Positions 54,908-64,000 of a stretch of 64,000 nt of DNA are shown piece by piece. Both the position numbers and the translations under genes were made by a program. Every line of letters begins with the position of its first letter. Position 1 is the first letter of the stretch. Source of the stretch: Typha latifolia (taxonomy: Eukaryota; Streptophyta; Magnoliopsida; Poales; Typhaceae); assembly GCA_019914945.1 (NCBI GenBank), contig CM034110.1:1307001-1371000 (forward strand). Reading direction: 5' to 3'. The notes under the pieces were generated by a model. That model was not told the origin of the DNA. It did not search any database and was given only the letters and a program-made list of their open reading frames with translations.

Positions 54908-55350
54908 CTATAAATCCAAAGGTTTTGTAAATAGATCACACAACTGTTTCTCGGTCTCAACATGTTCTAGTGCTATTGTTTTGTCTTCAACTAACTCGCG
55001 TATAAAATAATGTTGAATATCAATATCCTTCATACGCGAGTGTTGAACAGGATTTTTCGAAATATTAATAGCACTCATGTTGTCACAATAAAGCACCATA
55101 GTGTCTTGTTCAATGCCGTAATCTTTGACCATCTGTTTCATCCATAGTAACTGAGAACAACAACTTTCCGCTGTAATGTACTCGGCCTCCGCAGTAGATA
55201 AAGATATCGAGTTTTGTTTCTTACTGTGCCAAGCAACCAGATTGTTTCCAATATAAAAATATCCACCTGAGGTACTTTTTCTATCATCACATGAACTTGC
55301 CCAATCAGAATCCATGTATCCAAATATGATAGCTCCCGAGTCATACGTAA
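54908..55350 (-). pseudogene. Copia-1 RNase H
   Basis: MDSDWASSCDDRKSTSGGYF, NLVAWHSKKQNSISLSTAEA, EYITAESCCSQLLWMKQMVK, MVLYCDNMSAINISKNPVQH, RMKDIDIQHYFIRELVED, CDLFTKPLDL then stop. The catalytic acids D, E, D and the final DIxxHF.R motif are visible. One stop just upstream separates it from the RT frame, and the same frame continues. Confidence 0.92.
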
Positions 55351-56700
55351 ATCAGATAGCTAAGTCAACTATGCCACCGACATATTTTATGATACATTTC
55401 ATAGCAAACAAATGTGTCTCCTTAGGTTCAGACTGAAACCTAGCACACACACCGACACTAAATGCAATGTTTGGACTACTAGCAGTTAAGTACAAAAGAC
55501 TACCAATCATGCTCCTATACAGTGTCTGATCAACACTTTTTCCTAAAATATCCTTACCTAGTTTGGTAGTTGTACTCATAAGAGTTCTAGCATGTTTTGC
55601 ATTTTCTAAACCGAATTTAGTCACAAGATCCTTAGCATACTTGGTTTGAGTGATAAATATCCCTCTTTCCAACTGAGTAATTTGAAGTCCCAAAAGAAAC
55701 TTCAACTCACCCATCATGCTCATCTCAAAATGACTATGCATAAGATCTGCAAACTCCTTAGCTAATGATCAACTCGTTGCCCCGAAGACAATGTCATCCA
55801 CATATATTTGTGCCACAACTAAACTCTTGTTTGACCGTCTAATGAACAATGTCTTGTCCACTCCCCCTCGAGTGAACCCCGCATCCACTAAAAAAGTGGT
55901 CAACTTCTCATACCAAGCTCTTGGAGCTTGTTTTAGCCCGTAGAGGGCCTTTTTCAGTTTAAACACATGAGAAGGAAATTTTTGATCTTCGAACTCTTTC
56001 GGTTGTTCCACATAAACATCTTCATTCAGAGTACCATTCAAGAAAGCACTTTTCACATCCATTTGAAACAATTTAAACTTTAAGTGACAAGCAATAGCAA
56101 GTAGTATACGAATAGATTATAATCTAGCAACAGGAGCAAATGTCTCATCAAAATCTATACCCTCAACCTGAGTATATCCCTGTGCTACGAGTCTAGCTTT
56201 ATTTCGAACTATATTGCCATGTTCATCACTTTTATTCTTGTAAATCCATTTTGTTCCAATGACATTCACATTCTTAGGTCTAGGAACTAAATACCAAACA
56301 TCATTCCTAGAAAATTGCTCTAATTCCTAATGCATAGCATTAACCCAAGAATCGTCTAACAATGCTTCCTTCACATTTCTAGGTTCAAAAGAAGATGTAT
56401 AACAAGTAAATGATACCTCACTTTGGATTTGTCGTCTTGTCTTAATTGGTTCATTCACGTCTCCGATCACTTGTGACAGTGGATGATTTGATTTTACCCT
56501 GGCAGATGGTTCCGGTACGTTGCAGTCATCTTTGTTCATTTCAACTTTGTCCTCGTCCTGATTCTCAATTTCCAGATCAAGCTCCTTTCCAATTTCTTTG
56601 TCATATTTATCTGCAGAAACAAAAATATGAGTAGCTTCAGTTAAATCAGTCGTGGATTCATCTATCATAACATTAGCAGATTACATAACAGTAGAAGTGT
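55351..56700 (-). pseudogene. Copia-1 reverse transcriptase with acidic leader
   Basis: 56327-56668 is the integrase-RT linker (ELDLEIENQDEDKVEMNKDD, then SFEPRNVKEALLDDSWVNAM). RT: MFQMDVKSAFLNGTLNEDVY, SHVFKLKKALYGLKQAPRAW, VVAQIYVDDIVFGATS (catalytic YVDD near 55800), MSMMGELKFLLGLQITQLER, DQTLYRSMIGSLLYLTASSP. Stops near 55768, 56098 and 56326 are in the same frame, so little separates it from an intact enzyme. Confidence 0.92.
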
Positions 56701-57870
56701 CAAGATTAAATACTCTGTATGCTCTACTATTATTTGAATACCCCAAGAAGATGCCTTCGCTACTTCTAGTGTCAAATTTAGTCAAATATTCTCGATCATA
56801 CAAGATATAACATTTACTACCAAAAACTCGAAATATTTAACACTAGGTTTCTTACCTTTCCAGATTTCATAAGCAGTCATTTTTGTAGCTGGTCTTAGAT
56901 AAACACGATTTATCACATGTACTGTTGTATTGACCGCCTCCGCCCAAAACCTTTGAGTAAACTTTTTAGCATGAAGCATAACCCTAGCCATTTCCTGCAC
57001 AACTCAGTTCTTTCTTTCAACAATCTCGTTTTGTTGTGGAGTTATAGGAGCTGAAAACTCATGTTGAATACCAAGAGAATCGCAAAATATAGAAAAATTT
57101 TAATTTTCAAATTCTCTACCATGATCAGAACGAATCCTAACTAGGGTTGTAGATTTTTCATTCTGCAATTTTAAGCATAGTGATTTAAAAACTTCAAAGG
57201 TTTCAGACTTCTCATGTAGAAAGACAACCTAGGTATATCTGGAGTAATCATCGATCATTAAGAATATATAGCGTTTACCTCCAAGACTTTCCGTTTTTGT
57301 TGGACCCATCAAGTCCATGTGAACTAATTGAAGCACACGGTCGGTGGTAGCTGCATTTACCTTCTTGTGTGAGATCCGAATTTGTTTTCCAATTTGACAC
57401 GAACCGCACACTCTTTTTGACATTTCTTTCATCTTAGTTATTCCTCTTACCACTTCTTGTTTGGAGAGAGTAAATAATTCCTTGTGATTCACATGTCCAA
57501 GACGTTGATGCCAGAGATCTGCAATGTCGAAAGAGGCACTGTTACATTTCAGTTTATGTGACGTTCCAACAACATAGCAATTATCAGATGTTCTAGATCC
57601 ATAACATATAACATTACCACCATGCTCTAGAATAGTACAATCATTTTTGAAGAATTTTACCTCATAATCTTCATCATAAAATTGACTGATACTCAGAAGA
57701 TTTGCTTTCAAGCCCTTAACATAAAGAACATTTTCAAGAATAGGAACCCCCGGAGAACTTACCTTTCCTTTACCTATTACCTTAGATGAATTACCATCTC
57801 CGAATGTCACAACTCCCCCTTCATATTTTTCAAGATTAGAAAATAACGACTTGTCACCCAACATATGTCT
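56701..57870 (-). pseudogene. Copia-1 integrase
   Basis: GAG-pre-integrase words LWHQRLGHVNHKELFTLS, with the HHCC finger ending VCGSCQIGKQIRI. Core VLQLVHMDLMGPTKTESLGG (first Asp), FLMIDDYSRYT, RIRSDHGREFEN (second Asp), ITPQQNEIVERKN (Glu). 56782-57000 continues MARVMLHAKKFTQRFWAEAV and NRVYLRPATKMTAYEIWKG. It is broken by stops near 57229 and 57002 and a frameshift after 56815. Integrates the cDNA. Confidence 0.9.
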
Positions 57871-58308
57871 TGAACAGCCACTGTCTAAATACCACAAATC
57901 AGAATTTAAAGTTTTCAAGGCTGTATGCACAACATAACATTTCAAATCACTTTTCTTGACCCATATGGCCTTTGTTATTATCCCATAAATGAAAGCAGTT
58001 CTAGGTTTTTGCAAAAATTTGCAATGAGGTCGAATATGCCCTAGAATAACGCAATGATAGCATGTCGGAACAAACCCTTTTCTACTCACCTTTTGTCGAG
58101 GAGTGTGACTAAAGTTTACCTTTGGTGCCGTTGACGATTCACCAGTTTGTAGATTCACCTTCAGTTTAGAAGCATTCATCCAGGATTGCTTTGTAAATGC
58201 GGTTGGTGACTTCAAATATTCTTCCTTTTGTATACCTGCAGAAAATGAAGACAGTTTTATTATTATTTGAATTACTAGTGTATCGAACACCATACCTGTC
58301 TTTTCCAA
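57871..58308 (-). pseudogene. Copia-1 Gag end with CCHC knuckle, and protease
   Basis: The frame that runs 57229-58308 starts here. VPTCYHCVILGHIRPHCKFL is a CCHC knuckle (C-X2-C-X4-H-X4-C). SDLWYLDSGCSRHMLGDKSL, near 57885, is the copia aspartic protease active site with D-S-G intact. FGDGNSSKVIGKGKVSSPGV follows in the integrase-side sequence. Confidence 0.9.
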
Positions 58309-59719
58309 AGATCTAAGCCTTTAGGATCTCGTCAAGTTTGTTCTTCCCTTTTAGAAATGTCACTTTCTTATTCAGTCGCTCTAGTTCAATTTCATCAGCC
58401 TTCATTTTATTTTTTGCATTGTCAAGTTGTTCAGAAAGGTCTTTGACACGTTCAAGTTCCAATTTGTACTTCTCCTCAAATTGAATTCTTTCTAGTTCGA
58501 ATACCTTGAGTCGTTGAAGTAGTCTAAGATTGCTTTTCTTGATTTTAAACGACTATAGGTACAGGTCATTATATGCCTTTTGAATTTCAGATTCATCTTC
58601 CTCAGCTAGTAACATATCCTGATCATCTGTACTATCAGTATCAACAACAGAATCGATATTAAATAGAGAAGAGGCAAAAGAAACAAAGTTTTCTTCGTCT
58701 TTTCCAGAATCATCATCAGATTCATCTGAGTCATCCCAAGTAACTTTCATAGCTTTACCCTTCTTCTTAAGGCGATTAGGGCATTCTTGTGCTATGTGTC
58801 CAAAACCAGAACATTCAAAACATCGAACTTTATTCTCAGAATTCTTATTTTTCTATTTGACACTGTTGTTGCTCACACCTATATTCGAACTCGTAGTATT
58901 CTTCTTTTTCACAAAAGCTTTGCTTTTCTCAAGTTTTTCAGCATTCAACTTGTTTGGCTTTCGAAAGAATTTATTAAACTTTTTGACAAACATATTAACA
59001 TCTAAATCACCTTCATCATCAGACTCCTCTATAATTTCTTCAACTATGGATAGAGTAATCCCTTTGGACTTCTTCTGTTTTGAAAGACTGAACTCAAATG
59101 TTTGTAGATTTCCTACCAATTATTCAACTTTCATAGAATCAATGTCCTTACTTTCCTCAATAGCTATAACTTTCGCCTGAAACCTTTTTGGAAGAGACAT
59201 AAGGATCTTACGGACAATTCTGTTTTCAAGAATTTTCTCTCCTAGGTTGAAACTTGAGTTGACTATTTCACTCAACTTTGCATAGAACTCATCAAATGTC
59301 TCATTCTCCTCCATACGTAGAGTTTCAAAACTAGTAGTCGACCTCTGAAGTTTAGAAAGTTTTACAGCTATAGTTCCTTCGTGAGTAGTTTCTAAGATCG
59401 TCCAAGCTTCTTTTGCTATCTCACAAGTCGAAATTCTTCTAAATTCTTCCGAGGAAACACAACTAAAAATTACATTTATTGTCTTGCTATTCCATCCAAC
59501 TTTTTCATAGTCTAACCTATCCCATGACTCTATCGGTTTATCAACAAGTTTATCATCCACCATGTACATTGGTGGACTCCAACCGTTCACAACAGCAAAC
59601 CATACTCGTTCATCTATAGACTTCAAGTAAGCTCTCATCCTAGCTTTTCAATATCCATAATTTGATCCATCTAGGATAGGAGGTATAATAGATGATGGTC
59701 CATCTCTTTGAAAATCCAT
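58309..59719 (-). pseudogene. Copia-1 gag
   Basis: The ATG at 59719 (MDFQRDGPSSIIPPILDGSN) is followed by one TGA near 59645, where a Trp is expected. Then RAYLKSIDERVWFAVVNGWS, SWDRLDYEKVGWNSKTINVI, a UBN2-type Gag core to 59120. A first CCHC knuckle lies near 58800 (RCFECSGFGHIAQECPNR), then an acidic stretch (DDSDESDDDSGKDEENF), then a coiled-coil-like part at 58320-58550 (LERIQFEEKYKLELERVKDL). A Gag with a C-terminal coil is typical of Sireviruses. Four stops, same frame until about 58320. Confidence 0.88.
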
Positions 59720-59751
59720 GCCTATCTGATCTCTCTTAAAGAGTGAGAGAA

Positions 59752-59767
59752 CCTGCTCTAATACCAA
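59752..59767 (-). other. Primer-binding site of copia-1
   Basis: Minus strand TTGGTATTAGAGCAGG, one transition from the common TTGGTATCAGAGC. It abuts the LTR at 59769. Confidence 0.85.
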
Positions 59768-59768
59768 T

Positions 59769-60072
59769 TGAAAAATCCCTAGACACAAGTATGTATCTAA
59801 ATACTAGGCAATGATATCACTCGTTCGCTTAAGTAAAAGTCCATAGAAATATTATGAACAAAAGTAGAGATGAACGCCAAGATTTTAACGTGGAAAAACT
59901 CAAACGGGAAAAAACCACGGATTGTGAACGCGGTGTGAACTCAACGGCTTGTCTCTAATAATCTTGCAATTCTTCAAACCAGAGATATTCTAGACTTGTG
60001 TAAAACTCATATACATAAAAAAATACACTTAGAATATTTTGTACACAATTGCTAACAAATAAAAACCTAACA
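59769..60072 (-). mobile_element. Copia-1 5' LTR, internally deleted (304 bp)
   Basis: Both ends are intact (TGAAAAATCCC..., ...CCTAACA). After CGGGAAAAAACCACGGA the sequence jumps to TTGTGAACGCGGTGTGAACT, skipping about 640 bases that the 3' LTR has, including TATA box and tandem repeats. The element therefore has no promoter in its 5' LTR. Confidence 0.9.
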
Positions 60073-60077
60073 GGCAT

Positions 60078-60560
60078 CCAAACCCAATTTCCTCACTAAC
60101 CTCTCGTCTAGAAAGTTGTGTGTACTCCCCGAATCGATGAGAATGTGCACACAATGCTTTCTAACGAGTCCGTCTACTCGTTATATCCTCGGTGCGGAAG
60201 TACCCGAATATACATGCATCGATATTTTAGCTCGGATATCTTCCTCATGGACCTCCTCTGGACACTCTCCATCAACAACAACCTCCTCATTCTTCTCAAC
60301 ACCGTTGATAAGCATCACACTCTCGATCGGTTTAGAACACCGATGACCGGGGATGAAACGCTCATCACATCGAAAGCAAAGGCCCTTCGCTCTTCGCTCC
60401 TCCACTTGGGCAGGTGTGAGAGCTCGAACGGGGAGTTGTGTGCCTCTTCTAATATCAGAAGAATGTCTCAAAGGTGGTCGTGGTCTAATACTCGCAGTCG
60501 CTATTTTTAAAACCGCAGAATTTTCAACCGGCGTTCTAGGTGCAAACCGCCCATCTCGGT
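60078..60560 (-). pseudogene. Chromovirus protease start and Gag zinc knuckle
   Basis: 60078-60180 holds the protease active-site words VHILIDSGSTHNFLDERLVR. 60181-60471 holds TPAQVEERRAKGLCFRCDER and FIPGHRC (C-X2-C-X7-H-X-C) with an acidic linker. It is the continuation of 50461-50901 on the other side of copia-1. Confidence 0.88.
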
Positions 60561-61595
60561 TGCCTCAATTGGTTTTCGCTGTCATCTTTAGAGCCCTATA
60601 CTTTTGTTCCATTCTCACGGCCTTCTCAAAGGCCTCCTCAAGAGTAGTAGGACATAGAGCACGAACATCCGCTTGTATCTCCTCCCGCAGCCCGAAAATA
60701 AATGTGCCCATCAATATCTGTTTGGGCCAAGGTGGCTCACAACGACTACTAACTCTTTCAAACTCAGCTTGGTACTCTGAAACGGTCGTCCTCTGAACCA
60801 TCTTACTTAATGTGGCAGCAAAATCTTTATATGTCGCTGTCTCAAATCTGCATGAATAACTAATCTATATCAATGCAATGCCGTTCCTTGGAGGTGAAAG
60901 CTTGCCATATGGACCTTTGCATCTTCCGCTGTACCTTGACAATCAAAATATTATTCAACTTGAAACATGCAATCCGTTGGATCACCGCCTTAGAATTTTG
61001 GAAAGTCCAAGCGTGCGATTCTCCCCCGAATAGCATTGTCGGGTTCGCGAAAGATCCTTAGTTCATGTCTAAACCTTTGTGCATGTTGATCACCTTTTCT
61101 AAATCCTCGAGCACGACCATCACCATCTCCATAAGGATTAACCTCATCCTCAAAGTGTCATTTCTCCTCATCTACGAAGCACATCGGTGCCGCACACCTC
61201 TCGGGTTCCACCACCGCCGATCTTGAATTTTATAACAGAGGTGGAGGATGATGTGTAGGCATAAGTAAGAGAGGATCATTGACACTCATATGACACACTT
61301 GGACCTATGGGGTATCGGTTTGATGAGGTCCCACCACTGGTCCTTCTTGAAACTCCAATCGTCATCGAGGAGATGACGAACCTAATCGGTTCAGGACATA
61401 TTCCTTGAATTCATTGTGATCCTTTTGCATTGTGTCAACTCTATGCAATAATGTTTGGAACATGCCCCTATGTTCATCCATATTTGCATCCTTGGATGTT
61501 GGTTGACTCAGTCCTGCCGTGGTCGCTCCAAAAGAATCGGCCTCACGGTTAGGGTCATCGTGGATTGAGTCTTCCCTTGTCGGTGTGCTCTCCAT
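60561..61595 (-). pseudogene. Chromovirus gag (LTR-B type)
   Basis: The ATG at 61595 (MESTPTREDSIHDDPNREAD) gives 77 open codons with a coil-like end (LLHRVDTMQKDHNEFKEYVL). Then come the proline-rich linker and Gag core in broken frames. 60565-60801 reads MVQRTTVSEYQAEFERVSSR and LREEIQADVRALCPTTLEEA. It is parallel to 11461-12660. Confidence 0.85.
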
Positions 61596-61655
61596 AGGTC
61601 TCTTGTTGATGTCATCTTCCTTGTTTTAACTATTAATGGAGGTCTGAGGTTCGCC

Positions 61656-61669
61656 TACTCTGATACCAA
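61656..61669 (-). other. Primer-binding site
   Basis: Minus strand TGGTATCAGAGTAG, matching the usual site for its first 11 bases. It abuts the LTR at 61670. Confidence 0.75.
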
Positions 61670-62570
61670 TGATAAGCTATAATACCACTTGTTGAGGTCT
61701 GATACTAATTTGATATGTTCTTGTACCAAAGATAGGCTACGCAACAAGTCCTTCAAGATCTGGATGCATTATAGGAATCAGTCCACGCAACCATGAGAAA
61801 ATATTCATTAGATATTCTTTTGTAGCAAGAAAATTATGAAACTAATTGGATTAGATTCATAACTTTCTGATCTATAACTTTAGTATTTATGCCCTTTGCA
61901 GATTCGAAATGCAATGGGGACAAAAATATGGAATAACGTGGGTGATGGTGGTGGTGAGGAGTGGAGTGGATGTTAGGGTTATGGATGGTATGGAGATGAA
62001 GGTGGATGGTGGATGTGATTAAGGGATATAGAAGAAGGGAACAAAGTGGTGAAATCCATAAGAAGAGGGGTGGCTCGAGATTAGAAGTTAGAAAAAAATC
62101 TTGCCAACGGTAGAGGTGGAAGGATGGTGAAGAGAGAAGAGGGAGAGAATCTAGAGAGAAGATAGGAGATAAGAAATCAATAATGCAATAGCATAATGAA
62201 GTTGACTGCCATCCACATATTTATAGAGGCTAGCCAACAAGTTCTAAAATAATATGAAACCCTAATTCTAGAGGATTCTCGTCGATCGCGTTCGAACGCG
62301 CCTGATCGCATTTGAACACCCTCGATCGCGTTCAAACGCACCAAAAGCTCCATCTCTGTATGTGCAAACGCAATGGAGGTGTTCGAACTCGCTCGACCGC
62401 GTTCGATCGCACAATATGCGTTCTCTGTATTTGCGAACCTAATGTAGGCATTCGCAAGGGCATTCAAACACAACCCCTCTTGCGTTCGAACGCTACCTAT
62501 AGGAATTTTATTTTAATGAAAATAAATAACTAATGCAATAAGAAAAGATCCTAACTAACTAAGTGTATCA
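61670..62570 (-). mobile_element. 5' LTR-B (901 bp) of the minus-strand chromovirus
   Basis: From TGATAAGCTATAATACC to ..CTAAGTGTATCA at 62570 (LTR start on the minus strand). TTCGAA-type palindromes and the TGCGAACCTAATGTAGG hairpin are at 62280-62490. On the sense strand CCTCTATAAATATG follows as TATA box (near 62220). With the element's 3' LTR at 46345-47894, it bounds the copia-1 host. Confidence 0.88.
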
Positions 62571-63354
62571 TATTAATTGCTCATATTAGAGAAAATATAG
62601 ATTAGTGTAGGAAAATCGTATTAGGCATATTTTATTATTTAATAAAGTAAGTTAATTAAATATTATTTGTTTTACTTTAAGTCAATAATAATTAGTGGAA
62701 AGATAATCTGAGTTAAATTATTTTAATTATTTAATAATGTGTCAGACTTTGGTACAATTACACCAACTTTACTTGATTAATAAATATATGAATTTTACAT
62801 AGATCTACCCAATCCTATAGTGAATATCAGTTGGATTATTTAATTAATTAGTGTTAGGAATGTTGTGTTTATATTTTTATTACTTCATTATCAAAGTGGA
62901 CTTCGTACCATACGAGGTTGGTTTGATGGTGCAGTTGTAGCCAGTTATCTAGGAAATGATGTTAAACAAGTGAAACTTTCACAATCTAAGAGTATTGTAG
63001 AGAATGAAATGTCTTACCTTTTGGCATTATTGTATTCATATAATGCATGTACATATATTTATTTACTTTTATAAATATAAGTAGTTCATGTTAACTTTAT
63101 TTGCTTTTTGACATAATTATATTTATCATGATTACTATGCATATCCACGAGCATTATTATATATAATACTATGTAATATATAATAATAATATGTTCTATT
63201 ATGCTTGTTTGTGTTATATAATATCATGCCATTAGCATATGTGCATTGCCATGAAGGGAGTAATTTCTATGTCTTGATAATACCTAACACCTCTCTAGCT
63301 AGCGTAAGGGCAAAGTATTATAGTATTATTATAAAGTAGGGCTAATGCTTGAGG
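62571..63354. other. AT-rich flank, no gene seen
   Basis: Unique AT-rich sequence beyond the chromovirus. One 69-codon frame (62865-63074) has no recognisable domain. Nothing else is supported. Confidence 0.5.
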
Positions 63355-64000
63355 CACTACAATAATTTGTATATTTGGTAGCAAGCATATATGCTACTAA
63401 AAGATATATTTTTTGTTACTAAAATATTTGGTTGCAAAATAATTATTTACTGCAGCAATTACTGTCACTAAATCTTAGTAGCAAATTAACATTTACTTCT
63501 AAAATTATAATTTATGGCAATATATTTGCTATTATAGATAGAGTTTACAGTGATTATCATAATTGCTACTGTCACTAATTTTTAAGATGGTAAAGAATTT
63601 ACAGTAGCAAATATAATTTGTCATTAAAAACTATTTAGGGGTAACTATATTTATCGCTAAAATTTTGAATTTTTTTAACAGCAAAATATATTTGCTACTT
63701 ATGTACCTATCAAATTTAGCACCGAACACAATTGCTACTAAAAGTATTATTCATTAGGCAATATAAAATTATTTTATAATTATATTAGAATTTATTAATT
63801 TCCTATAATCATTTGGTAAAAGTAAATACAATTAAATATTAGAACATATATTTTCATATGCTCATAGCTTCGGTGCTGCAATTTTCTTATCCATCTTGAT
63901 TGTTTAATATACCAAATGCTTCATATAACAATTCATGCATATTATTATTTTGAACAAAGTTGTCATTTGTAATGGTAATATTAGATGCATAACAAATCCA
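63355..64000 (+). mobile_element. Probable CACTA transposon end (left terminus)
   Basis: CACTACAATAATTTG at 63355 matches the terminal CACTACAA of plant CACTA (Spm/En) elements. It is followed within 400 bases by many subterminal motifs in both orientations: GGTAGCAAGC, TGCTACTAAAAG, TTAGTAGCAAATT, TTGCTACTGTCAC, ACAGTAGCAAATA, ATTTGCTACTTATG, ATTGCTACTAAAAG (last near 63735). The other terminus and any transposase are outside the window. Confidence 0.55.

Larger units (their letters stand above)
50902..60072 (-). mobile_element. Copia-1: complete Sire-like Ty1/copia element (9.2 kb)
   Basis: LTRs at 59769-60072 (5') and 50902-51845 (3'), with perfect 5-bp duplications ggcat at 50897-50901 and 60073-60077. 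Order in sense: primer site, gag with coiled coil and knuckles, protease, integrase, RT, RNase H, 1-kb spacer, extra gene, polypurine tract, LTR. That order, the TGTTAGG start, the AAAGGGGGAGAT tract, a long Gag with coiled coil and an extra 3' gene fit the Sirevirus lineage (inference). Few stops and about two frameshifts, so it is relatively young. Confidence 0.93.

Overview
This is a plant nuclear window, almost certainly an angiosperm. It is built almost entirely of nested, mostly broken retroelements around one intact gene. The evidence for a plant is a nuclear mTERF gene with a plastid-type transit peptide, chromodomain Ty3/gypsy elements, Sirevirus-like Ty1/copia elements, plant L1-type LINEs with DUF4283 and CCHC ORF1 proteins, and RNA Pol II-style TATA boxes and introns. 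I cannot name the species. No bacterial, viral-genome, rRNA or CRISPR features were seen.

Four LTR families recur. LTR-A and LTR-B (about 0.8-0.9 kb, TGATAC...TATCA or TAACA) belong to Ty3/gypsy chromoviruses. LTR-C (about 3.1 kb, TG...GTTACA) occurs only without coding sequence. The Sire-like copia LTR is 0.94-1.08 kb (TGTTAGG... on its sense strand).

Layout: 1-2139 is an LTR-C copy. 2140-3484 is the 5' end of a plus-strand chromovirus. 3485-9108 is a minus-strand recombinant chromovirus whose LTR is split by a plus-strand LTR-A element (6072-8375, TSD atcag). 9109-13174 is a minus-strand LTR-B chromovirus carrying a solo LTR-A (10577-11455). 13175-18951 is a LINE cut by a second LTR-C. 19021-19483 is a spacer with a SINE candidate. 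19498-25590 is a nearly complete LINE flanked by a perfect 14-bp target duplication. 25833-27320 is the intact mTERF gene. 27321-30746 is unique AT-rich DNA with two retroelement fossils. 30747-44760 is a copia element containing a chromovirus (35164-43258) that itself contains a solo LTR-C (38113-41233), plus a solo LTR-B (43777-44617). 44760-46344 is a plus-strand chromovirus 3' end. 46345-62570 is a minus-strand chromovirus containing a solo copia LTR (46559-47634) and a complete 9.2-kb copia element (50902-60072, TSD ggcat). 62571-64000 is AT-rich and holds a probable CACTA transposon end at 63355.

Two things stand out. First, both copia elements carry, between RNase H and the 3' LTR, a sense-orientation extra gene with its own TATA box, leader, 5'-UTR intron and a protein resembling the putative plant transposon protein domain. 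Second, arrays of the palindrome GCGTTCGAACGC lie upstream of TATA boxes in unrelated settings: two chromovirus LTR families, the copia LTR and the internal copia promoter.
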